12,142 nt of DNA from Auxenochlorella pyrenoidosa (lineage: Eukaryota; Chlorophyta; Trebouxiophyceae; Chlorellales; Chlorellaceae). Positions 1 to 8,144 of the stretch are shown one piece after another. Made by a program: the position numbers and the translations under genes. The stretch is taken from NCBI GenBank assembly GCA_001430745.1, contig KQ481946.1, positions 105,561 to 117,702 on the forward strand, written 5' to 3'. The notes beneath the pieces are model-generated. The model was not told the DNA's origin. It searched no databases and worked only from the letters and a program-made list of their open reading frames with translations. Each line of letters begins with the position of its first letter. The stretch's first letter is position 1.

Positions 1-16
1 CCCCCCTGCTCGTCAG

Positions 17-2806
17 GACTGGCAGAAGAAGCACGAGCTGGACAGGAAGGCCATCCAGGAGCTGGTGTGCGCGCTATGCCAGGCGCGCCAGCCCGTGTCG
101 GCCAGCTGCGTCGCCTGCGGCGTCGACTTCGGTGCGCACCGGGGGCCTCGCTTGCAGGGAGCTCCGCGGCGCATGCCGGGGTGCCGGTGCATGCGCTCAC
201 GCTGGGGCGCCCATGCCGCCGCCGCCCACACCGCACCTGGGGCCGGCCATACGGCGCGCGCCGCGAGTGCCGCCGCTCGCCGGCAGACCAGGCAGCCCTG
301 CCGCAGCCGCGCCCGGCACCCAGGCCTCTCCCCGGCCCTGGCCGCCGCCCCGCAGGCGCCTATGCCTGCCTCAAGTGCCGCTTCTTCGACGACGACCTGG
401 CCAAGCAGCCGTACCACTGCGACGAGTGTGGCATCTGCCGCATCGGCGGGCGCGACAACTACTTCCACTGCTCCACCTGCGGCTCCTGCTACTCCATGGC
501 CCTCAAGGTGCGTGGACAAGGGAGGGGGGGGGGCCGGCTGGTCTTGCAGGGGCGGGCGGGCGCATGTGGCATGGCGCCCGTGCGCCCCGGGGTAAGGGAG
601 CGGGTGGCGGGCCTCCGCTTGGCGCAGCCCAGGCCCCCATGCGTGAGGGAGTGCCGTTGTGGGCTGGGTCGACCTCCCGTCACCCAGCAGTGGCTGGCCT
701 GCATGCCTGGCGGCCGGTTGCCTGGCTTCCCGCCGTGGCCCCCTCCCTGCCCTGGCCCCACCCCTGCTGCCGTGCCGCCCTCCCCGCCCCGCCCTGCAGA
801 ACAACCACCAGTGCGTGGAGCGCGCGATGCACCAGAACTGCCCCATCTGCTTCGAGTTCCTGTTTGAGTCGGTGGACCCCACCACAGTGCTGCGCTGCGG
901 GCACACGATACACACGCAGTGCGTGCGGGTGAGCGGCGCCGCGGCGGCGGAGGGCCAGCGACCCGGCCGCCTGCCTGGAACCTTTTCTCGGTGGTCAGCT
1001 GCTCAGAGGGCTGTTCCACAGTCAATCTGGGGGACGCGGCTGCGGCAGTGCGTGGCGGGGCCTCCCTGGGAGGGGAGTGTCTGGGCTGGGGGCATCGGCT
1101 GGCCGCACCCGGCCCTCCTCCTGGGTGGAGCTGGATGTCACTGCCGCCTGACCCCGCCGCTGGTGGCATGCCTGTGCCTGCTGCACTCGTGGCACTCCTG
1201 GAAATGGCTCTCCACACGCCATCCGGACCCTCCACCTTGCCACCCTGGCTTGACGCACGCCCCGGCCCCCGCCCCCCCCCCCGCAGGAGCTGGAGGCCAA
1301 CCCGAACGCCGTGTGCCCCACCTGCCCCATCTGCAAGAAGAGCCTGGGCGACTACTCGCGCCACTGGGCCGAGCTGGACCGCCAGGCAAGCGAGCAGGGG
1401 ACGGCCTCATGATACCCGGCATGCCACAGTCGCGCCTCCGCTGCGCATTTCTGACTTGCTGCAAGAGAGGCGATGCCAGAGTGCCTCTGCCACCAGGAAT
1501 GACCGCGCAGTGCTGCGGTGCCAGCCCATCCTTCTGCACCGCCACACCCTCCCGCTGCCGCCCCCCTGCACCAACACCCGCAGGTGCGGGCGCTGCCAGT
1601 GCCGCCAGAGTACCAGGGCTGGCGCGCCGACATCCTCTGCAATGACTGCTCGTGAGCTTGTGTGGGGTTGCTGACCTTGTGTGGGGGTGTGGCGGCTGTC
1701 CCGCCGTCTGTTACCACATAGGCACGCCGTGGCCAGGCGCTTGGCGCCCCTGCTGGGAGGTGGGAGGTGGGAAAGCTGCTGTTTTGCGCTGCACACACCG
1801 TTCTGCGCGCGCCAGACCCGCGCCTGTGCCGCCACCGCCTCCGCCTCTGCGGCGCAGGTACAGCAGCACTGTGGCCTTCCACCTGCTGGGCCTCAAGTGC
1901 GCCTCCTGCGGCAGCTACAACACCCGCCGTATGGGGCTGCACACCGCCGACGGCTCGCCGCTCGAGGCGGCCGGCCGGCTGGGCATCCCAGGCGCCGCGG
2001 CGGGCGGCGGCGCCGACGGCGCGGGGCCGCTGGCCGGGTTGGCCCCCAACCTGGCGCAGAACCTGCTTGAGGTTAGCCCCGGCTGTTGTGCGCTGCCGCC
2101 GCCCTTGCTGCCGCGCTCGCGGCGCTGTGCCTAGGCTGGTTGCGCCTGTGGGATGCTGTGGCCATAGGCGGCCAAATGGCTGGGTCCTTTGCAGCAGGAG
2201 GCCAGGGACTGTGGCCCACTCACCCATGCCTCTCACCTTGTTCACTGTGCAGGCGCTGTTTGCCGGGGCCCCAGATGCGGCGGGCCAGCTGGAAGGGCAG
2301 GAGGAGGGGGAGGACGACGATGAGGAGGAGGAGGAGTGGGCCAGCGGAGAGGTGCGCCCCTGGGGCAGGCTGCCCCAGTGGCTCGCGGCCGGGGACAGCC
2401 CCGTCGTGGCCTGCCGCTGCCAGCCGGCTGGCGCGCCTCTGCTGGCTCTGCCAACCCCTGCTGCCTGCTGCAATACTGGGCGACTTGTGGACGCGGCTCT
2501 GCCTGCTTCTGCTGCCCGAGCGCCCCCCCAACCCCCCGACCCCCACCCCTCCTGCCATGTCGCCTCAACCGGCTTTTTTTTATTCCTCCACGGGTTCAGG
2601 ACGAGGGCGAGGACAACGAGGACGACGACGAGTGGGTGACGGATGATGGCGAGAGCGAGGAGGAGGAGGCTGCAGAAGAGGCAGCAGTGGATGCTCCCGC
2701 GGAGCAGCAGCAGGCGCAGCAAGGCATGCCAGCAGAAGCAGGGGCGGCAGTTGGACGCGCCGGCTTAGCGGCAGAGGAGGAAGCGGCAGCTGAGGACGCC
2801 TCCTGA
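17..2806 (+). CDS. RCHY1: CHY/CTCHY/RING zinc-finger E3 ubiquitin ligase, PIRH2/MIEL1-like (5' partial, 8 exons visible)
   Basis: Exons are 17-131, 356-507, 800-928, 1287-1385, 1584-1651, 1858-2071, 2253-2351 and 2600-2806; the visible part is 360 residues, and upstream exons lie outside the window. Counting from the first visible codon: the end of the CHY zinc finger with CxxC pairs at 18/21, 31/34 and 43/46; a CTCHY block at about 41-100 containing [14 protein letters not shown]; a RING at 103-148 (C103, C106, C122, H124, H127, C130, C145, C148); and a C-terminal zinc ribbon (C184, C187, C202, C205) ending in GSYNTR. This order is diagnostic of PIRH2/RCHY1 in animals and MIEL1-type ligases in plants, which attach ubiquitin to nuclear targets such as p53 or MYB factors. 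The substrate here is unknown. After about residue 215 comes a non-family Gly/Ala linker and then a strongly acidic tail to the TGA at 2804-2806. Intron 4 starts with GC. Intron 6 has a weak GTTAGC donor; if it is retained, translation stops at 2132-2134 and the acidic tail is lost. Confidence 0.93.
524..533 (+). repeat. G10 homopolymer just inside intron 2 of the PIRH2-like gene
   Basis: Ten consecutive G residues begin 16 bases after the GT donor at 508-509, on the sense strand. Similar tracts sit at comparable distances in two introns of the solute-binding protein gene. Confidence 0.9.
1272..1282 (+). repeat. C11 homopolymer before the 3' splice site of intron 3 (PIRH2-like gene)
   Basis: Eleven C residues directly precede GCAG at 1283-1286 and act as the polypyrimidine tract of the acceptor. 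The run is long enough to be prone to length variation and sequencing error. Confidence 0.9.
1386..1387 (+). other. GC 5' splice site of a GC-AG intron (PIRH2-like gene, intron 4)
   Basis: The exon ends CAG and the intron begins GCAAGC, close to the usual GC-donor consensus. Reading on in frame gives TGA within ten codons with no GT in between, and moving upstream would remove RING ligands. The intron runs 1386-1583 and closes at an ordinary CGCAG. This donor is therefore required by the protein. Confidence 0.85.
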
Positions 2807-2995
2807 TGCCGGCAGTGTATTCTAGCGAGCACCGCGCAAAACTGTGTACACCCGTTTCCAACCCCTCGTCTCCCCCTCAGGAACCCAACAGCTGCTCCAT
2901 CCTGTATGCTAGCAATTGCTTGCATAGCTGACCCATCCGGCATCCTCTCCTCCGCTCCTCTGCACCTGACATTGTTCACCATCACCAAATGCATT

Positions 2996-3000
2996 TTACA
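2996..3000 (-). terminator. Putative TGTAA poly(A) signal of the EAF6-like gene
   Basis: TTACA on the plus strand is TGTAA on the minus strand, about 230 bases after the EAF6-like stop codon. It lies upstream of the plus-strand signal at 3082, so the two 3' UTRs would overlap by roughly 100 bases. Confidence 0.5.
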
Positions 3001-3081
3001 TGTTGCAATGTACCTTGTGAGTTGGGAGCAGGGTTGGTCAGGCCAGAAAATTTAGAGGTCAAGCTGGCGGAGAGTTGCATG

Positions 3082-3086
3082 TGTAA
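3082..3086 (+). terminator. Putative TGTAA poly(A) signal of the PIRH2-like gene
   Basis: TGTAA is the usual near-upstream poly(A) element of green algae. This is the only plus-strand copy I see between the stop codon at 2806 and this point, about 275 bases downstream. Bases 2807-3081 hold no other open structure and are read as 3' UTR. Confidence 0.5.
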
Positions 3087-3227
3087 TGATCAGGTGACTG
3101 GGCAGGCAGATGCGAGCTGGGAGCGGAGCGGCAGGAGAAGAGCATGCAGCAGCAGAGCGAGGGAGGCAAAAGCAAAGTGCGTTGAAGGGCAGGGCAGACA
3201 ACTCAGGCGCAGGCGGGCCTGCACCCC

Positions 3228-3992
3228 CTAGTAACGCCGCTTGGGCGGCGGCGCCTGCGACACGCCACGCGCAGCCTGCACCGGCACCGCCGCTGGCCCG
3301 ATGTACACACCCGCCGCCGCGGCCTGGTCTGTGGGGTTGCTCTGCGCCTCGACCGTCTGCGGCGGGGCCGGGGTGGGCGGGCGACGCAAGAGTGTGGGTG
3401 CGAGCGTGATACACGGGGGCAGCAGCCTTGACGCTTTGGTATGAAATTGCATGCCTGTGGGCATGCATGCAATGCCAGCAGTGCCGCTGCATGAGGCATC
3501 AGCAACGACACGCCAGGAGCTTGCACTTGAGGAATGCAGGCGCACCCCTGGGGAGGTGATGGAGGAGAGGGAGAACACGCGGTCCTCTAGCCGGAACTGG
3601 CGGTTCTTGTTCTTGGCCTGGGCGCTCTTGGAGGTCAGGAACTCGTTGAAACCCTGCGCGGAGGCAAATGGCAGGAGTGCAAGTGAGGGGTGGGGTGCTT
3701 GGTGGGAGGGGCGGCGGCGGCGGCGGCAGCGGCGAGCAAATGCGCGCACCTTGACAACGTTGCCAAAGTTGGTGTAGTCTGCCGTGAAGTACACCGACTC
3801 AAGCTCGTAAATCTGCGGGAGCGAGGGAGCGAGGAGCGGCTCTTGAGTCGGGCGCGCGGAGTGCCTGCCGCTGCGCGCCTGCTGCTCGGCAATCGACACT
3901 ACCTGCTTCTCAAGCTTGCTCAAGTCCACCGCGATGACCTGCCGCCGCTGGTCTAGCGCTTCCATGGCCGAACTGTGCTGTTGTTGCGCCAT
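3228..3992 (-). CDS. EAF6: EAF6/MEAF6-type histone acetyltransferase complex subunit (complete, 4 exons)
   Basis: Exons, in reading order on the minus strand, are 3992-3903, 3812-3750, 3653-3546 and 3356-3228. All introns are GT-AG and phase 0, giving 129 residues. The start at 3992 is the only in-frame ATG of the first exon; frame extension upstream offers only GTG. Residues 10-35 form the short N-terminal helix/coiled coil (LSKLEKQ). The family core follows: IYELES, YTNFGNVVKGF (44-53), FLTSK, then KNKNRQFRLEDRVFSLSSIT (66-85), which matches the Eaf6 pattern of an aromatic/acidic helix, a GN(I/V) turn and RxFK..DR.FS.SS. The tail ends PPPKRRY, similar in character to the basic, Tyr-terminated tail of MEAF6. 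Eaf6 is a small structural subunit of NuA4/TIP60 and MOZ/MORF-type nuclear acetyltransferases. The length is close to the fungal and plant forms. It converges with the PIRH2-like gene and diverges from the solute-binding gene. Confidence 0.9.
   Translation of the reverse strand: MAQQQHSSAMEALDQRRQVIAVDLSKLEKQVVSIAEQQARSGRHSARPTQEPLLAPSLPQIYELESVYFTADYTNFGNVVKVRAFARRCRRRRRPSHQAPHPSLALLPFASAQGFNEFLTSKSAQAKNKNRQFRLEDRVFSLSSITSPGVRLHSSSASSWRVVADASCSGTAGIACMPTGMQFHTKASRLLPPCITLAPTLLRRPPTPAPPQTVEAQSNPTDQAAAAGVYIGPAAVPVQAARGVSQAPPPKRRY
3448..3467. repeat. Short inverted repeat in the last intron of EAF6
   Basis: TGCATGCC at 3448-3455 and GGCATGCA at 3460-3467 are perfect complements around a 4-base loop. 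They lie inside the intron 3545-3357. The hairpin could form in the pre-mRNA, but GCATGC-rich words are common in this genome, so a function is unproven. Confidence 0.5.
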
Positions 3993-4800
3993 AAGCCCTT
4001 GTGGCAGGCTGTAGAAGGAGAACCGCTGCAGTTGCGGCAAAGAGGCAGCGTGCGGCAGCAGCCCGCAACAGAGAACAGGCGAAATCGACAGGCGGGAGGG
4101 CGGAAGGAGGTGGCATGGGCAAAACACTCTCTGTATGATGGACCATAGCAGATCATCCCACTTCCAATCAGAGGACGGTTTTGCCGACTATGAAGCAAAC
4201 TGAGGAATTCATGGGTGTGGTTTGGGAAGAGTCGTGAGGAACGCGGGGTGGACATGAAAGGGCAGGGCAGGACAGGGCCATCGGCGTCATTACAGCGAGC
4301 GCTCCTGCAGGCCTCTAGCACATACAGCACACAAGTGCTGCCCGTGGCACAAGTCAGTCAGGATGATTGCAAGCTTGTCACCGCATGATGCAGGCCTCTG
4401 CTGAAGCATCTTGCTCTGGGAAAGGAAACGTGTTCTGTGGTGCGGGACGCTGGCCTGGCCTGCTGTACGCCACCGCAATCTTGCAGCTGCAAGTAATGTG
4501 TGACCGCCCTACATACGAGAATCAAAGTATGTGACAACCAGAGGGAGTCCATTTTCTTGTGACCAGTCCCAAGTGTGGTTTGGTGAGCGTGGGAGCCCAG
4601 CGGGCATGCCGGCGTCCTAGTTGGCCTTGAACCCAAGCAGAACTGCCGTGTGCAGGCCCAGACTCGAGCTGTGCAATCTATCCGGGCACTAAAGACAGCT
4701 TTCTGAGAAGTCACGCGCTTCAGTAGAGCCCAACACCCCCGAGGACTGCCTCTGCCATCAAGAGCCTCTGGCCCTTGTCACCTAACTCTTCACACCAGCC
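3993..4800. promoter_or_regulatory. Divergent intergenic/promoter region between EAF6 and the solute-binding protein gene
   Basis: About 800 bases separate the two divergent start codons. The half next to EAF6 (3993 to about 4130) is presumably its 5' UTR. I see no convincing TATA box for either gene, and no exon with family-level protein similarity. The region is visibly less GC-rich than the genes. The part near 4499-4563 carries the repeated TGTGAC motif. The gene-3 start context (CCAGCCATGGCT) is a strong eukaryotic initiation context. Confidence 0.6.
4499..4563 (+). repeat. Three spaced TGTGAC motifs upstream of the solute-binding protein gene
   Basis: TGTGAC occurs at 4499-4504, 4530-4535 and 4558-4563, with start-to-start spacing of 31 and 28 bases, about three helical turns. 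The middle copy overlaps an inverted repeat, ACATAC (4511-4516) with GTATGT (4527-4532). The cluster lies 240-300 bases before the ATG. It could be an upstream factor-binding array or chance. Confidence 0.35.
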
Positions 4801-7494
4801 ATGGCTGTTCGCCAGACTGCAGCCTCCTGGTTCTTAGCGGCCGCCCTGGCCGCCTCTGCCACCATCGTACTGGGACGAAGCCTGCGACAGGGCGGAACGA
4901 AGGTTTGTAGTCTTCACGCTGGCGTGGGGAAACGACTGCAGGAGGCTGCAGGCAGTCTCTCTTCTCTCCGGTACACGCTGGCGTGCCGCCGTCGCCCGAC
5001 CACTCCCCTGTCCTCACTCTTGCAGGCTGGGGTGTGGTCTGGTGAGCCAGAGCCCATGAAGAGTGAGTATGCCCAGCACGGAAGGGGGGGAGGGGTGTGG
5101 GGGTGGGGTGGGGTGGGGGGGGGGGCGTGACAAGGTCGAGCAGCGTCAGGGCGGCAGCTGCTATTGGCCGGCTTCTTTGTGCTGGCCTGATTGCTGGACG
5201 GAACAGCTGCTGTGCCTTTTGACGCCGAACTCCCACCCTGACCTCGCCAGCAGCAGCAAGTGCACCAATCTCAGCCTGGGCCAGCCGCCCCTCCCGGGTG
5301 CCACCCGCAGGCTTCGAGCTGGCTGTGGAGTCCCGGGTGGACGAGCTAGCCAACCTGGGCGCCTCTGTGGTGCAGCTGCCCAACCTGGACGACCGCATCA
5401 CCGCCCTGGAGAACGGCACTGTCGACTGGGTGGTGGGGGGTGAGCGCTCGCGAGCGAGTGCGCAGGCCGGCAGTGGTGCCTCGTCGGCGTCTTTGCAACC
5501 ATTGTCTTCATTGAGGGTTCTCCCAGGGGCATGGTGGCGCTGTGTGTTGCGTGACAGACAGCAAGGGCGCCCCCGAGGGATTCAATCCCCAGCTGCCTGC
5601 TGCGTGCACCCTTACTGCGCAGCAGCGCTGGTGCCCCCCCTGCCCAGCTCGCAACCGCGATGTGCTGCCACTCGCCTCGTGCCATGTGCAGCCTTCTCCG
5701 TGACCCCTGAACGTGCCAAGCTGGTGGACTTTGTGCTTCCGTATTACTATTCGTCAGGTGGGGTGTCGGGGCAGTCCCGACAGGAGGGCAGGCATAGGGG
5801 GTAGGGCGGGCAATGACGCACACAGGAGGGCGCTGAACCGGCGGCCCCAGCCGGGCCCTTCCCCCGCAGGCGCAGCGCTGTTTGCCCCGCAGGGCAATGC
5901 CCCTGGCATCACCAGCTGGGAGGGTGTCCGTGGCAAGAAGCTGGCGGCACTGACAGGTGAGCAGCCGCTCTGGTAGCGGCAAGGGCAACGCCTTGAATCG
6001 CTCACGTCCCGGCAGCTCGGCTCTGCCAAGTGGCCTGCCCTTGCCGTCGGACGAGCTTGTCATTTTCTTGGCCAGGTGGACTCTGGCAACCACGCGCGTT
6101 GCAGGCCTGATCAGGGCTCATGAGCCCTGCCTGCTGCAGCCGCCTGCCCACAACCAGTTCCTGCCTGTTCTCCTCCCAGCATCCAGCCCCGCCTCTGCCC
6201 CCACCTCCACCCCACAGGCTACTATGCCAGCGACGAGCTGGAGAAGACCTACGGGGCCACCCTCGTCCTAGCCAACACCACTCAAGGCGAGCAGAGCGGG
6301 GTCAGCCCGGGCCCTGCATGCCCAGGTGCTGCTGCAGTGTTGTTGCATGCGGTCATCAGGCTGCCCGGGGCATGGGTTTGGGCCTCGGCAGTGTGCCGCA
6401 CGCATGCACAGCGGGCTCCAGCACACCTGCCCTGCCTGGCAGGCAGCGCCTGCAGCGGCGCGCTGTCCCAGATCCCACCGTGCTGTCCCGGCAGAGTGGG
6501 AAGGGGGCCTGCGAAAACCCCTCCCATGCACGACTCTCAGGGCCAGACAGGTTGTGCGCCATGGGGCTCACGCCAAGGAGCAACCCCCACTGGCTGGCCC
6601 GTGCAGAGGTCGTTGACCTGGTGACTAGCGGGCAGGCGGACGCCGCAGTGTTTGACTCCACCGACGTCAACCCGGGCGGCGGGCTGAAGCAGGTGGCGGG
6701 CGTGCCGCTCCTGCTGCCGGCGCCGATGGGTGGGTGCAGTTGGCGGCGGGGGGGGGGGGGGGGGCGAGGGCAGGTGTGTATTGAGACTTGGCAGGCCAAG
6801 CTCGGCTCCTACAGGAGTCTGTGGCTGCACTTCCCTGATTTGCCCCGGCAGCATGGCTGCTGCACATCTCGCCTGGCTCACCTGGCTCACACCCCCAACC
6901 TGGTGGGGCCCCCGCACGATGCCCCTCCCCCAGGCATCGCCGTCAAGAAGGGCAACACCCAGCTGGCAGACAAGTGAGGCCGGGGCTGTCCGTGCCAGGG
7001 AAGCAAGCATCACCCGTTGTTGCACCGCTTCCATGCCTGGAGCAATCTGCAGTGCCCGCAGCCCCCAGGGCAAGCAAGGGTGAGCGCCGTCGTCATCTCC
7101 TGCTGGGCCCGTGCTGCCTGCCTGCTCCCCTCCCTCAGGATCTCGGGCGCCCTCACGAAGATGGCCACTGGCGGCAACAGCTCCGACCTGGCCATGTACG
7201 AGCAGGTGCGCCCCAGCAGGAGGCAGGCCATGCATGCCATGTTCTCAGTTGGCGCTACTCACAGGTAGGGCACCGGCGTCTGCCTGACATGGCCGCCCTT
7301 CCTGCAGAAGAAGCAGCCTGACCGCAGCCGCAGCCTGAGCACACCCTCAGACCCCCCTCGACAACACAACCATGGCCCTCCCCCCACTGCAGAAGTTCCT
7401 TGTGTCCCAGGGCGCCCAGCCCAACCCTGAACTGGCCGCCCTGCTGGCCGACCCCACCTCCAAAACCACAATGCTGGGCAAGGCCATCGCCTGA
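4801..7494 (+). CDS. Secreted family-3 extracellular solute-binding protein, amino-acid-binding type (complete, 10 exons)
   Basis: Exons are 4801-4902, 5026-5062, 5311-5439, 5692-5757, 5870-5956, 6218-6286, 6607-6729, 6934-6973, 7139-7205 and 7393-7494, giving 273 residues. Residues 1-25 are a signal peptide with hydrophobic core WFLAAALAASATIVLG. The first strand AGVW (35-38) leads to FELAVE (48-53), then TALENGTVDWVVGAFSVTPE (77-96), R97 and LVDFVLPYYYSSG (100-112). The hinge and second lobe follow with SWEGVRGKKLAAL and SGQADAAVFDS. R97 aligns with the Arg that binds the ligand carboxylate in bacterial His/Gln-binding proteins and glutamate receptors; D180 (in AVFDS) aligns with the Asp that binds the amino group. 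The length is normal for the family. There is no second hydrophobic segment, so it is a soluble lumenal, cell-surface or secreted protein. Bacterial relatives serve ABC importers; the partner here is unknown. Intron 6 uses GC-AG. Exons 3-7 are all phase 1-1 and multiples of three. The exon 2/3 join gives Ser47 where a Gly is commoner and is the least certain junction. Confidence 0.88.
5084..5125 (+). repeat. G-rich tract with strong G-quadruplex potential in intron 2
   Basis: There are six G-runs of 7, 4, 5, 4, 4 and 11 residues separated by 1-3 bases, on the sense strand. They begin 21 bases after the GTGAGT donor at 5063. Four or more runs of at least four G with short loops meet the usual G-quadruplex definition, so both DNA and pre-mRNA could fold. 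Confidence 0.85.
6287..6288 (+). other. GC 5' splice site of a GC-AG intron (solute-binding gene, intron 6)
   Basis: The exon ends CAAG and the intron begins GCGAGC, running 6287-6606 to GTGCAG. Joining here turns the split codon into Glu164 and gives NTTQEVVDLVTSG, the exact family spacing between strand and helix. A GT donor 37 bases downstream (6324) keeps the same phase but would insert about a dozen Gly/Ser/Pro-rich residues. Confidence 0.7.
6748..6764 (+). repeat. G17 homopolymer in intron 7 of the solute-binding protein gene
   Basis: Seventeen uninterrupted G residues start 18 bases after the GT donor at 6730-6731. A homopolymer of this length is likely to vary in length between strains and reads. 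Confidence 0.9.
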
Positions 7495-8144
7495 GGTGCC
7501 CAGGTGGCAAGGCCCAAGCCAACCGGCTGACTGGCCACAGGAGTGTACGGGAGTCGTACAACGCATGCAATTATGAGGGTAGCCTGGGGGCAGCATTACC
7601 AAGCAGCCCCCAGGCACTGAAGAGTGTTGAGTTGTGAGCCGGGCCGGCAAAGCTCGCCCCATATGGCTGGCCAACACTAACGCAGCATCGCTCAACAATA
7701 ACAACCTGCATGAGAGTTTTCATACTTGCTCTACTAGGGCCAACATCTGCCCCGTGCCCTGCAAATCCAGTCTGCACATGTGCCATGCCTGCATGCTTGC
7801 TGCTTCAAAGTTGCACTGTCATCTGCAAAGAACTAGGGTTGTGGGATCTGTCTACAGGCGCAAGTGGCAGTTCTCAAGGCCGCCATGCAGCAGGCGGCAT
7901 GGCAGGGTCGGGCAACAGCAAAAGAACAGTCGGAGGATTGTCGTTGGGCATCCGGGCACATGTGAGTTGGTAGGCAGGGACGGCAGGGCAGTTTTGCATG
8001 GCAGGGCAGCCACTGGGGTGGACAGCGTTTTAGCAGCGGGGTAACAAGGCAGCATGGGCGGTCTGTCCAGTGGGTGAAAGGTGGGCCAAGGGTGGGGTAG
8101 AAACTGCTGGCGCTGGCGGCGCGAGCTGCAACGCTTTTGAGAAC
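7495..8144. other. Convergent 3' intergenic region
   Basis: This is the 650-base interval between the stop codons of the solute-binding protein gene and the coiled-coil gene. I found no TGTAA on either strand, no plausible spliced coding exon and no RNA gene. It holds several GGCAGGG words (about 7900-8010) and short GCATGC-type palindromes. It is read as the two 3' UTRs plus spacer. Confidence 0.6.

Noticed and set aside
1352..2722. 456-codon minus-strand open frame
   Set aside because: It is antisense to the RING/zinc-ribbon and acidic exons of the PIRH2-like gene and has low-complexity composition.
4125..4127. Earlier start for EAF6 extending it by 45 residues
   Set aside because: The codon is GTG, not ATG, and the extension has no similarity to the family; 3992 is the only in-frame ATG.
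7306..7307. Upstream acceptor CCTGCAG for the last exon of the solute-binding protein
   Set aside because: It adds 85 bases, shifts the frame and loses the family-like C-terminal helix; the acceptor at 7391-7392 keeps phase 0 and gives a natural end.
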